NCBI GenBank assembly: GCA_030407315.1
Contig: JALQPE010000221.1
Span: forward strand, 1-64,000
Length of the DNA stretch: 64,000 bases
Reading direction: 5' to 3'
Source of the DNA: Asparagopsis taxiformis
Taxonomy: Eukaryota; Rhodophyta; Florideophyceae; Bonnemaisoniales; Bonnemaisoniaceae
The notes beneath the pieces were generated by a model. It was not told where the DNA came from. It did no database searches and saw only the letters and a list, made by a program, of their open reading frames with translations. The position numbers and the translations under genes were made by a program. Shown here piece by piece: positions 54,600 through 64,000 of this stretch. Positions within the stretch are counted from its first letter, which is position 1. Each line of letters starts with the position of its first letter.

Positions 54600-55620
54600 A
54601 TCACATACAAAACATCAACCCCAACAGTCAGATTCAAAAGCAACGCTTACCACGACAGATATCCTAGAAACTCCCTTACTTACCTCTCCGAGAGGATCCA
54701 TCCATCACACAAAATACAAACCATGATCCAAAAACCTTGCAATGAATAATCAAAGTCAGCAGTCCATATCTTCGCAAAACAAGTCTTGGTGCTCAGTGAA
54801 ACTTACCTTCTGTCATCAACATTCCTGCACCATCTACACAACATCGGAATCAACCACAACAGTCAGACTCAAAACCAACCTTCCCTCGCTGCATACTTTC
54901 AAAACTCGCACACTTACCTTCGCTCCACACAATACACACCATGACTCAATAGGCTTCCAATGAAAAATATCGCATCAACGGAAATAGTCAGACTCAAAAC
55001 CAACCTTCCCTCGCTGCTTACTTTCAAAACTCGCACACTTACCTTACCTGTTCCATCCTGCACACAATAAAAACCATAAATCACGTAATCGTGTAGCCAA
55101 GAAAAGTAGTCAGCATTCCGCATCTTCGCACAACCGGTCTGGGCGCCCAATGTGACTTACCTTCCGTCATCACTATTCCTCCATCACCTACGCAACATCG
55201 GAATCAATCGCAACAGTCAGATTGAAAACCAACGTTTCCCTCGCTACATACCCTGAGAACTCGCAAATGTACCTCTCATCCATCCTACACACAATACAAA
55301 CCATGATCCAAAAACCTTGCAATGAATAATAATCATAGTCAGCAGTCCATATCTTCGCAAAGCACATCTTGGCACTCAATGAAACTTACCTTCCGTCATC
55401 AACATTCCTGCATCATCTACACAACATCGGAATCAACCACAACAGTCAGACTCAAAACCAACCTTCCCTCGCAGCATACTTTCAAAACTTCACGTACCTC
55501 TCTTCCATCCTCCGCTCAATACACACCATGAGTCAACAGGCTTCCAATGAAAAATATCGCATCAACGGAAATAGTCAGACTCAAAACCCACGCTTCCCTC
55601 AATGCATACCCTCGAGATTG
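54600..55620. repeat. Repeats of ~125 and ~230 bp with splice-like signals on the minus strand
   Basis: The block CAGTCAGACTCAAAACCAAC (or a variant) occurs at about 54626, 54861, 54985, 55215, 55444 and 55575. Blocks with CTTACCTTC and CACACAATACA(A)ACCATG recur between them. On the minus strand these read as TATTGTGTG(C/T)AG, a short GATGGA... stretch, then GGTAAGT, that is, acceptor- and donor-like signals around tiny segments. It may be a tandemly expanded exon/intron piece of a lost gene. Confidence 0.65.
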
Positions 55621-56264
55621 GAACGAACGTACGTTCGCGAATCTTGATCAAGATTCGCACACGTACAAAGCAAAGGCGGTCAAAGAATCTCAGTCGGTGA
55701 TGAGGGCGGAGTGGAGCCTGCGGCGTCGACCGGACAGCTTTCAGCGTCCGCTTAAGTCTTGCTGTGCATACTCGAAATCATCGCCGGCAGTGAGATTGAG
55801 TATGGCCCAAGCCATGGTCTCTGAATCCCCGAACAATGAGATCCGGATCGAGAACAACGAATATAAACATATAATCATATATATGAGAATCCATTTGCTT
55901 TCCTTACATGATCCGTGGCATATCCGCTGTAAAGCACATTCAGATTCCACGAAGTTCGGAAATAAAAAAGTTTATTATTACAAATGAATTAATTGAAAAT
56001 TCATCTCCCAGGGCAGTCGTTCGTCCTTCCATGCACACGTTGCCAGCACGCAATGTGATGTAACAGTTGGAAATGATTGAACTCTCGGTTAAATTCCACC
56101 GTTGGGATGTCAGCTGGAGTGAGCACAAAACTACTACCCACAAAAACTACGAACACGTTACATTCCAAGTCTCGAAAGCACCACAAAAATAAAATTGGTC
56201 GCATCTGGACGGCACAGTCTCCCCTGTTCAGCTCGCAATCCTCCCTTTTGCGTCAAAACTCGAC
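55621..56264. other. 5' region of the intact module C transposase
   Basis: Begins with the palindromic stretch GAACGTACGTTCG and CTTGATCAAG. The rest is AT-rich. The left end of module C-right should lie here or just to the left, but I found no terminal repeat matching C-left. Confidence 0.35.
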
Positions 56265-59200
56265 ATGGAATGCAAGTATGAAGGGTGCTTCTACTACTGC
56301 GTAGATGCTTATGCGCTCGCGCTGCATGAGCGAACGTGTCGCTACCGTTTCAACCCCTCTCCCCAACATTTCAACAACGCTCGTGTCCCTGCCGTCACCC
56401 ATGAGCCTGCTCGAAACGGCGACCATGATTCCCCGCAACCCAGCTCCCCAGACCCAGAATCTGGTCGTGCTTCCTCCAGCGACTCACCCTGTGACGCTCC
56501 ACTGCCACCAACCTCAACCCCCTCCCGCGCAGACCTCCTCGTGCAATCCCTCGCCGCCAGTCTCACAACCCTCGAGTACAAGGCCGGCGCTGGCCGCGTG
56601 AGCGAAGTCATCACCATCCTACAAGACCCCGCATTCTCCCTAGAAAAGTTCAACAGCGCCGTTCGCACCGTAGAAGAATGTCGCCACGTTACCGCTTCCA
56701 TGGTCGAAACACATTTCCGCACCGAAGGTTACAAGAGCCACATCATTCCAGACAAAACTGGTAAGTACTCGGCACAGCTGTACCTCCGCGACCCAGTCGA
56801 CATGCTCCGCAGGCAGTTAGCACTGGCTAACGACCAAAATACTCTCTTCCACCCCTCCCCACAGACCGCCCCAGACGGCACCGCAATATTTTCTCATCCC
56901 CTACACACAGAATTCGCGAAAACGCTGCACCAGGTTACTAGACAGCGCGTGCAGCTCTCGGAAGATCCACAGGTCGTATGGGCAGAGGAAACTGATCCCA
57001 CACCTTCCTCCTTTGCCGGCCTCCTCCAAGTGTACTCCGACAAGAGCAGCACAAGCCTCAAGAGCTCCGCAATCGTCGCATACCCCATACACGTCACACT
57101 GCTCAACTTCTCCGCCCCCCTCCGTCGCCACTGCATCCGTACCGGCCTCACCATCGTCGGGTATCTTCCGTACATTGTTAACCCTTCGTCCAACGCCTTG
57201 TTCGGTGATGAAATGCCGACAACCTCTAGTTCTGCTAGTCGCGCTCGCAAAATTGATATTCTTCATAAAGCACTCGAAAAAGTGTTTTCGTCCCTATCCA
57301 CCGCGTTCTCTTCCGGGTTCCCCTGCACAGACTCCACTGCAACTGCCCGCCAATGCTTTCCCATCCTAGCCAATTATTGCTGCGACTTTCCAGAGGCCAA
57401 AGAGCTGTCATGCACTCGCAACAGCACTACCACCACACATCCCTGCCACCGCTGCTACATCCCCGCCACTCAACTTGAATCCACCGCGCCACACCAGCCC
57501 CGCTCCCTCGATGATACACGCTCTGCACGCCAAGAGAGCGCTCAGGAGCATACAACTGCTCCGCTCGAAGCTCTCTCCCTCCTCGAACAACACTCTGTCC
57601 TCGAATCGACCGCTCTTTTACCCACCAACAGTCCCCTAGACCCCTACAACATTTTCTCCTTCGAGCCTCTGCACAATCTCCACCTCGGCATCTCAAAGCT
57701 CATCAAACAGTGCATTGTCCACCGCCTCAGCTCCCCAGACCTCACCACCACCACTGCCTCCCATTCCGGGACACCTCGCACCTTCAAGAAGGTGAAAAAA
57801 TCCATCCTCGCCGGCTCAAACAGCATTCTGTCCGCTATCGAACGCGACTACTACATCACCGGTCTTCATGTCGACTTCTCCAAGGGTGAGAAGGGCACCA
57901 ATTTGAACGGCCTCTTCACGGAGGACGGCATACGCGGCATGCTCGCAGCCAAAGACTATCACCATGTCGACATGGTGTTCCCTTTCATCGCAGCATTCAT
58001 TGACACATGCTGTGACGAAGTAGAGACAGCCCCCCTCACTTCCATCTGCACGCAATACTCTGACCTCGTCGCATGGGTCATGAAACGCGGTCGCATCAAG
58101 CACTGGACTGCCGCCGAACTAGAAAGCCTCCAGAACTCCATTTCCTATTTCAAACAATCAATGCTCTCCACCCTCGGCCCATTCCACACCACAGGTCTCA
58201 AAACTTTCAAGTTCCATCTTCTAGACCATCTTCCCGGTGACTTGCAGAGATATGGCGCCCTGGAACACATTGATGCAGGCCCCTACGAACACTCGCATCT
58301 TCTGTTCAAACAGAGTTATAGGAAAACCTCTCGAAGGCGCTCCACAGCCATGGAAGAGACTATTCGCCACATGGAATTCTCCTTGGCCACTCCAACTGGT
58401 CATACCCCATCGAACACATTGGGAAACGCACGCATGATATCGCCCACAGACGGTGCAGTACTCGTTCGCGACGGATTCACCGTTGCACTGCACGACTTTG
58501 CCTCCCTGCTGCCCGATGCAACCCTCCTCGTTGCAGATATCGACGGACAGCCCGATCCTGCCACTCTTTTGCCTCTGCACAACTCCTCGTTCCCGTCTGG
58601 CACCATAACGCTATTCCAGCAACTCGGTGACACAGCTGCACAAGCGTTCCTCACCCTCGCTAGACTGCGCGCCACGGCAGAAGGCCCTCCAATACATGAC
58701 ATGGACATTTCCGTCACCGTGGTAAAGTCCGCCTACGTCATGGGAGGGTACGTCCCAGATGCCGACGACTTTGACCCGCACAGTGGCATGCTTCGCCCCA
58801 CAAACGTGTCGAGGCACAAGCAGCAGCGCGTCTTTGCAACTTCATCATTCGGCCCCGCAAAGAGATCGCAGTACTCCTTTGTCGTCATCTCCGGAACTGC
58901 CGATGACTACAGAACCATATGGGTAGGGCGCGTCCTGGCACTGGTACGCCTGCAGTCTCCAAACCTGTTTCAACCTGTAGAACTCGCTTTCGTTCAGTAT
59001 ATGACCTGCTTTGCCCCAAAAACCGCTGTGGAAAAATCACTTGGGTGCATTTGTTTAAAGTGGTCCACATGGGACCCGGACAACGGATCCGTTGACAGCA
59101 ATGACACTGCATCCCACAGTGCAGGTGGTCCTTGGTTTGACCTCATTCCTGCATCTACTATATCTGGCACCGTGCACATCGTACGAAGTAACTTTCCAGT

Positions 59201-59306
59201 CAAGCCATTTACGAAACAAATGCACTGGTCGGACCACCGTTTCTATCTCAACCGCTTCTACACCAACACTGATTACCAGTTCACAGATGATAATGAAGAA
59301 GAATAA
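56265..59306 (+). CDS. Plavaka/KDZ-type transposase, module C-right, full length
   Basis: 1,013 residues, uninterrupted. The N-terminus is a C2HC zinc finger (C3-x4-C8-x12-H21-x3-C25), a usual DNA-binding start for these transposases. The core has the order typical of the RNase H-fold family: CCDFPEAKELSCTR near residue 380 (probable first catalytic Asp), HPCHRCYIPA, DPYNIFSFEPLHNLHLGISK near 465, and the E..H...K motif LEHIDAG.{2}EHSHLLFKQSY near 670. The C-terminus is long and ends in the acidic TDDNEEE. It reads inward from the end of the module, as in element B. It is almost identical to the truncated copy at 25422-27561; one change is Tyr for Asp in GPYEHSHL, next to the presumed catalytic Glu. 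It is the best candidate in the window for an active transposase. Confidence 0.86.
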   Translation: MECKYEGCFYYCVDAYALALHERTCRYRFNPSPQHFNNARVPAVTHEPARNGDHDSPQPSSPDPESGRASSSDSPCDAPLPPTSTPSRADLLVQSLAASLTTLEYKAGAGRVSEVITILQDPAFSLEKFNSAVRTVEECRHVTASMVETHFRTEGYKSHIIPDKTGKYSAQLYLRDPVDMLRRQLALANDQNTLFHPSPQTAPDGTAIFSHPLHTEFAKTLHQVTRQRVQLSEDPQVVWAEETDPTPSSFAGLLQVYSDKSSTSLKSSAIVAYPIHVTLLNFSAPLRRHCIRTGLTIVGYLPYIVNPSSNALFGDEMPTTSSSASRARKIDILHKALEKVFSSLSTAFSSGFPCTDSTATARQCFPILANYCCDFPEAKELSCTRNSTTTTHPCHRCYIPATQLESTAPHQPRSLDDTRSARQESAQEHTTAPLEALSLLEQHSVLESTALLPTNSPLDPYNIFSFEPLHNLHLGISKLIKQCIVHRLSSPDLTTTTASHSGTPRTFKKVKKSILAGSNSILSAIERDYYITGLHVDFSKGEKGTNLNGLFTEDGIRGMLAAKDYHHVDMVFPFIAAFIDTCCDEVETAPLTSICTQYSDLVAWVMKRGRIKHWTAAELESLQNSISYFKQSMLSTLGPFHTTGLKTFKFHLLDHLPGDLQRYGALEHIDAGPYEHSHLLFKQSYRKTSRRRSTAMEETIRHMEFSLATPTGHTPSNTLGNARMISPTDGAVLVRDGFTVALHDFASLLPDATLLVADIDGQPDPATLLPLHNSSFPSGTITLFQQLGDTAAQAFLTLARLRATAEGPPIHDMDISVTVVKSAYVMGGYVPDADDFDPHSGMLRPTNVSRHKQQRVFATSSFGPAKRSQYSFVVISGTADDYRTIWVGRVLALVRLQSPNLFQPVELAFVQYMTCFAPKTAVEKSLGCICLKWSTWDPDNGSVDSNDTASHSAGGPWFDLIPASTISGTVHIVRSNFPVKPFTKQMHWSDHRFYLNRFYTNTDYQFTDDNEEE

Positions 59307-59383
59307 ATCTAAATCGCAGCACTCTATTGATAATGTACTACATGATAAGCCTTCTAGTCAACGTCACATTTACTGCACTAATT

Positions 59384-59707
59384 TCAACCATCCTCCATTA
59401 CGCCAAAACCGTTATCAGCAGTGGCTGCATGGCGCCGCTCCATGCCCCCATACTGTGGGGCATTGATTTCGACATTCAGGTTTGCACTCAGGTGTCCAGC
59501 ATATGGGTCAACGACGAAAAGTTCTGCGCCAATTAGTCCTTGCGCAATCACACAATCCATTACAGCACCGAGGTTTGACGTAATATGCGATTGAATCCAA
59601 TCCTCGGACACTAGAACAAGTGATGAGCAGCGGTTTACATCATCAACGACATGAACAATTCCAGACCCCTCTCCGCTTTGCCACACTTCAACAGCCTCTC
59701 TCGTCAC
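59384..59707 (-). pseudogene. Copy of the small unknown ORF, start codon changed
   Basis: Matches 25021-25344, but the first codon is GTG instead of ATG. If the left copy is a real gene, this one has lost its start; alternatively neither is translated independently. Confidence 0.3.
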
Positions 59708-61676
59708 AGTACGGCTTGCAAACACATGCCGTGACTGTGCACTAGTGCACTAGTCCGCTGTTCGCTCTCGACAACGTCCGTTTCTTCCCTTGCTTGCGAG
59801 CCTTGGAGACAAGACATGCAGTACACCACCATACCAACTAATTGCTGAAAAGCTACCCCCACATATTGACTGTACCGCCTTGTAAACTCCTTCTGCCGTG
59901 CACCTCCTTTCCCCTTCGGTTCATCCAAACACTCCACAGTAGTCACTAGCCAAGCATCCAGGCGCGCCAGCGTTAGTATGCTCGTCTCTATGTCCATTAC
60001 TTGTTCTGGTCGTATCGAATAACCCCTGAAGATGTCCAGCACATTCACAGCTACTCGGTTGTTAAACCATGCATCACCATTCACTTCCATTTCGAAGCTG
60101 TCAGGAACCATGCCTTTGCTGTATCGCAGCTCTGAGAACGGTGCCGTTCGCCACCTCCCCATATCCAAATCACCGTTGCTTTCCCGTTTCAAAAGCTTCT
60201 CAGACGCTTCGCGCTTTTGATCCTCTCGCTCGTCCATCTCAGCTCGCGTCGTCAGCATCGTGCATCTAGACATTAATTTCGTGTACCCCAGCGAACCGAA
60301 CAATCTGTCCCTCGCATTACGCTTCCGTGCACTCATCACGTCGGACAGTTTCTGCGTCACCTTCACTTTCAATTCCTTGCTCCCCGCCACAGCCTCTTGA
60401 CAGCACACACGCTGCTCCTCATCGGAAAACACATCACACCACGGACTTTGACGCAGTACGTGTCGCACCAAGTCATTCAGCAGATCACTCTCGTCTCTGT
60501 ACGAAGGTGTATACCACTGCAGATTCTTGATGATATAGCCCGGAGGGGTAGCAATATATCCTACACCGTTTTCGCTCCAAAGTGTCCCTTCTACCGGCTC
60601 TACCTCGATGGTACGTCCAGTCCAACGTCTCTGCGTTTGTTCCGCTATAGGGTCCAGCTCCATAGTCTCGTTCTTGCACCACTTTGTCAGGTTTTCCTCA
60701 ACCGCCCTAAGAACTCCAAGGTATTTCACAGGAATGGCTTTCTGTATTTTCGACTTACCGCCACCGTGATCACTGATTCTACCTGTTCTCGCAATTGCAG
60801 TAAGGCTGGCATTTTCCGCCTGCAGAGTCTTCACCTTAGCCTCCAACGCAACTATCTCCGTGGTGAGCGCCTTGTTTGCTATGTCCTGGCTAAACACTTT
60901 TTTTCCAGCTCCGCGATCTTCTTCTTCTGCGCATTGATGCGACTCGCCATTAAATCGATGGATTCCGGCGGATGCAACCTCTCTGCCCTCACCGTCCCCC
61001 CATCTCCCACGCTATCGGGATTATGATGTCCTCCATCGGCAATAGCCTGACGTCGCGGGGGCGTTACGCGCATATTTGGCACCAATGACAGTCTGTTGTG
61101 ACGAGGCCCGCACTCCGGCTGCTCTCTCCCCTCAGTACCACCTGACCGCCGATGATAGTTGGCATCCTGTGAACGTTGCTCAGAAACAACATCCCTTGCC
61201 GCTATCCTCGGGTCCCTGACTGCATTACCTGCTGGGGCTGATGTACTCGGCATAGTTGGCGCAGTGGGGGTCACAGCCTCCAGTGTCTCGCGAACCCCCG
61301 GCTGGGACTCCGTCTGCAGCACCTCCGCATCTGCCAACCCGGGAGGAACTACCTTTGCCATAGCACTCTGCCGCAATTCCAACATGTTTTGAGCCACTAT
61401 CATGTCATCATCATGATGTTCACTGTCCCTGCGAGCACGCTTGCCTCGGTCAAGCCCCATCTCTCTCCGCGCCGTTCCTCCTTCCTCACTTTCTCGCTGC
61501 GGATCCCCAGTTCTGCGCCGGTCCGTCTTGCGACTACCGGACCGCGGTTCAATGCTGCCGGTAGGCCCAGACCGCTTCTTCGCACGGGATTGTCGGGCAC
61601 TCGATACAGCAGCTGCTGACCGGTTTTTCTGGAGGCCCGGAGGCTTTGGAGCTTTCTTCGCAATACGCGGCGGCAT
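59704..61676 (-). CDS. Coiled-coil element protein, module C copy 2, split at an A7 run
   Basis: Same two halves as 23047-24973: ATG 61676 (MPPRIAKKAPKPPGLQ) to a stop at 60881-60879, and an overlapping frame with VFSQDIANKALTTEI to 59704. Here the A-run at the junction is one base longer than in copy 1, giving the codons GAA AAA AAG before the shift. A -1 slip on A-AAA-AAG would fuse the halves exactly. The C-terminus is about 15 residues longer than copy 1 because of a small indel near 59750 (ends GMCLQAVL). Function unknown; same family as 11097 and 49624. Confidence 0.65.
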
Positions 61677-61914
61677 AATGAAGCCTTCCCGGAAGCGATG
61701 GAAGGATTGAGTTGCACGAGATACAAAAAAGATTGCTGTATAGTGTCGGTAACCACAACGGTCTGCGATGAACGTTCAGGTCAGGTCAAGTACCGGAGAA
61801 TACGCCAACAGCCCAGATTGTATACGGTAGGCAGTCATCAACAGTATTTAATGAGGTACAATTACAGCTGTCGAGCTAGGCCGCGAGCACCCCTATGTCC
61901 GGAAGACGTCCTGA

Positions 61915-62085
61915 TTTGAATTAAAATTTGGGCTATTCTCAAAAACATGCACATGTGAACATGTTTTTGAGATGGGGGTGTGCCGTACGGCACAATCGAC
62001 CCGCTGAAATCGATGTTTTTTGCAATATTTTTTTCTGCCCTGAATTGTAGAATTTCTGGGCTGGACAGCAATGCAACTGAGCTGG
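61915..62085. repeat. Module C intergenic repeat, copy 4
   Basis: The inverted-duplication counterpart of 22640-22812, in the orientation of 17390 (AAATTTGGGCTATTCTC ...). Confidence 0.88.
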
Positions 62086-62336
62086 ACATCCACCGGGCGT
62101 CCATTTCAACTTGGTCTTGTATTTTGCATCTGCACGCATAACAGCAACCAAGCAGTCAGGTTCACTGCTCGGACGAAGTGCACCTAGAGTGTGAACGATT
62201 GGTTTTTGACAGGCGAGTACTGCTCAATAGGTTTCACCCTGGACTAATGGTGGCTGGACATGCTGCATTATATGATATACTTCAACTCTGGAACGTAGCT
62301 TTATTTGTAGTCGAAATGAAAACATCTTTCGTGACC

Positions 62337-64000
62337 CTAATTCCATGCTCTAAACGCTGTCCCATAATGAACGTAGAGCTCCTGCCCCGGACGGATATCG
62401 CGGATTGCACGTACTACAATGATCTTCGGATTTTCTAGGTCCTTCGCCTTGAGCTTCTTCCCCGTCGAACCGCTGCTGTAGTTCTCGACAAACTCGACGT
62501 TGGCCATCCGCCTGGTGTCTTCCGCCGGAGTGTCCTCACCTCGCAAATACCGCGGGTCGTTGATGAACTGCGCCGAACAGAACGGAGCCGGAACAATCCA
62601 AATTGGATGCTCGATGTTTTCGTCGTCCTCCGCTGTTGCATACAGCTTGATGGCATACATCAAGAATGTTTCCTTCGTTATCGCCATGTGACCCTCTCCG
62701 TACGCGAACCTCATCGACTCCTTGCTCATATCAGAGTACACAACAGTTCCGTAGTATGCACATACTTCGTCGCCAACATTAAATGTCTGTTCAGCGAAGA
62801 GCCCTCTTCCTGCATTTGGATGCTTAATCAGCGATGGTCGAACGCTCAATTTTTTCGCAACACAATCGTGTGCCCGCATCACGCGAGGGTTTTCAGTTTG
62901 CAACCAGCGGCGCAGGGAAGGTGGCCAATAATGTACCGGTTTTTCCATGTGCTCGTGCGACGCAATCGACTCTGGGCACAGCTGCCAGAGGTACTGCCGA
63001 ATATATTTCGGGAACCTCTGGTACAGGGGAAGGCCAGGTGGGGGTTCGATGATCCTGCGTTCCCTCTGTGTACGCATCGTGACAGAGGGGGACGCCAAGA
63101 ACTTCTCAGCACTCTGTTTCGCTTCTGTCGTGACCCTCATGTCAGTGTTGTTTGAAAGAATTACACGTGACATGACTGCACACAGCTTTGGAAGCGATCG
63201 TGCCACACACAATTTGTCCATGTCACTGCCGACGAAAACACGGTGCTCAGGCAAGCTCATAGCTGCTTTTCCCGTTGCGAAAGTGCCAGAGAATGGATCG
63301 ACAACAATATCACCAGGCTGTGAATGCTGGCTGATCAACTCCATCATGAGAGCGACGCTCTTCTGCTCTGCACGAACTCTGACCGTAGCACCGGTTGTGC
63401 TCCTTGTTCGCCACACCATCTCATTCGAATCGATGGCGGGCATATTGATGGTGACGTTGCACCACGCCGGGTACGTGCCGTCCATGTATCCGTGGTTCCT
63501 ATAGGCCACCATCTCGCTTCCAGTCTTGAACGGAACACCTCGCTTCCAGAAGTGGATAGCGACCTCTGCCATGTTCATGCGTTGGTACCTCTTCCGCCCC
63601 GGCATTTGATAGAGGTGCCCAGGTAGTCGGACAAACAACAGAGGTACCTCGTCAACGAAGAAAACTGAATTCCGAACGACGTCCTCCTCCTCCTCGTCCT
63701 CCTCCTCCTCCTCATCCGCACTTTCTTCGCCACTGTGCTGCGATGCTTCGGAGTCCGAATTCATGGACGTAACCTCTTCTTCATCCGACCCGTCATCACT
63801 GGCAGCAGCATCGGTTGGGCCTTCTGACTGCGGTCCTTTGTACGTTTCCAAGTAATGGAACCATTCGTAGAACTGCAAAACGGAGCAGAACACGATGCCG
63901 TGGCCACCGGGGCGCAACAGCTCGTCAAACACTTCGATGCTAGCCTGCATATCTTCTGCAGTTAGCCTGTCGTACGAAGAGTTGGAATCGTTCCTCTTAC
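62337..64000 (-). CDS. DNA methyltransferase-SET fusion protein, module C-right, partial (5' beyond window)
   Basis: The open frame reaches the right edge at RKRNDSNSSYDRLTAED, just after the DPPYNV motif that must lie outside. It contains the remaining methyltransferase with the AdoMet motif (VDPFSGTFATGKAAM) and the complete SET domain (GRGLFAEQTF, FINDPRY, GQELYVHYG). It differs from the copy at 19195 by a few substitutions and a longer Glu-rich tract (EEEEEDEEEEDVV). No stop or frameshift in the visible part. Confidence 0.87.
   Translation of the reverse strand, partial: KRNDSNSSYDRLTAEDMQASIEVFDELLRPGGHGIVFCSVLQFYEWFHYLETYKGPQSEGPTDAAASDDGSDEEEVTSMNSDSEASQHSGEESADEEEEEDEEEEDVVRNSVFFVDEVPLLFVRLPGHLYQMPGRKRYQRMNMAEVAIHFWKRGVPFKTGSEMVAYRNHGYMDGTYPAWCNVTINMPAIDSNEMVWRTRSTTGATVRVRAEQKSVALMMELISQHSQPGDIVVDPFSGTFATGKAAMSLPEHRVFVGSDMDKLCVARSLPKLCAVMSRVILSNNTDMRVTTEAKQSAEKFLASPSVTMRTQRERRIIEPPPGLPLYQRFPKYIRQYLWQLCPESIASHEHMEKPVHYWPPSLRRWLQTENPRVMRAHDCVAKKLSVRPSLIKHPNAGRGLFAEQTFNVGDEVCAYYGTVVYSDMSKESMRFAYGEGHMAITKETFLMYAIKLYATAEDDENIEHPIWIVPAPFCSAQFINDPRYLRGEDTPAEDTRRMANVEFVENYSSGSTGKKLKAKDLENPKIIVVRAIRDIRPGQELYVHYGTAFRAWN

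Larger units (their letters stand above)
57167..64000. repeat. Right arm of the >6.8-kb inverted duplication (module C-right)
   Basis: Reverse complement of 20723-27561. The match ends at 57166/27562, exactly where element B begins on the other side, and continues past the right edge of the window. Confidence 0.92.

Overview
The window is eukaryotic nuclear DNA. It has long, mostly intronless ORFs, SET and Tudor-like chromatin domains, abundant palindromic repeats and no operon structure. No tRNA, rRNA, CRISPR array or reverse transcriptase is visible. The intron-poor style would fit a florideophyte red alga, but nothing here proves the lineage. Almost everything seen belongs to large DNA transposons or their remains.

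Layout. Module A (1 to about 16.5 kb) holds a decayed ParB/methyltransferase/SET-family gene running off the left edge, two ParB-dioxygenase genes, a coiled-coil gene and a Tudor-like gene, and ends in an array of TATA-containing hairpin repeats. Module C-left (about 17.0-27.56 kb) holds an intact DNA methyltransferase-SET fusion, a coiled-coil gene and a truncated transposase. Element B (27,563-52,057) is a 24.5 kb CACTA-type transposon with 13-bp perfect terminal inverted repeats, subterminal repeat arrays, a Plavaka/KDZ-type transposase and five cargo genes. After B come a fragment of an unrecognised gene (52,058-53,717) and several tandem-repeat blocks (53.7-55.6 kb). Module C-right (56,265-64,000) is a nearly identical inverted copy of C-left with a full-length transposase, and it runs off the right edge.

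How the genes fit together. The modules draw on one protein kit: (1) a RNase H-fold transposase; (2) a ParB/sulfiredoxin-like domain (GxHR) fused to a C-terminal 2OG-Fe(II) dioxygenase fold (HxD...H...R), four paralogues; (3) a helical or ParB N-terminus fused to a beta-class N6/N4 DNA methyltransferase (DPPY) and a SET domain; (4) a Tudor/agenet-like protein with a coiled coil; (5) a coiled-coil family with a conserved unknown C-terminus. Read together this suggests a transposon-borne kit for writing, oxidising and reading chromatin marks. That reading is inference from domains; no activity is shown by sequence alone.

In A and B, palindromic repeat clusters sit in the intergenic spaces around the ParB-dioxygenase genes, at matching positions but with unrelated sequences. 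Several genes carry single-base frameshifts, mostly equivalent to loss of one base and two of them in C6 runs. Either these copies are decaying or the assembly has homopolymer errors.
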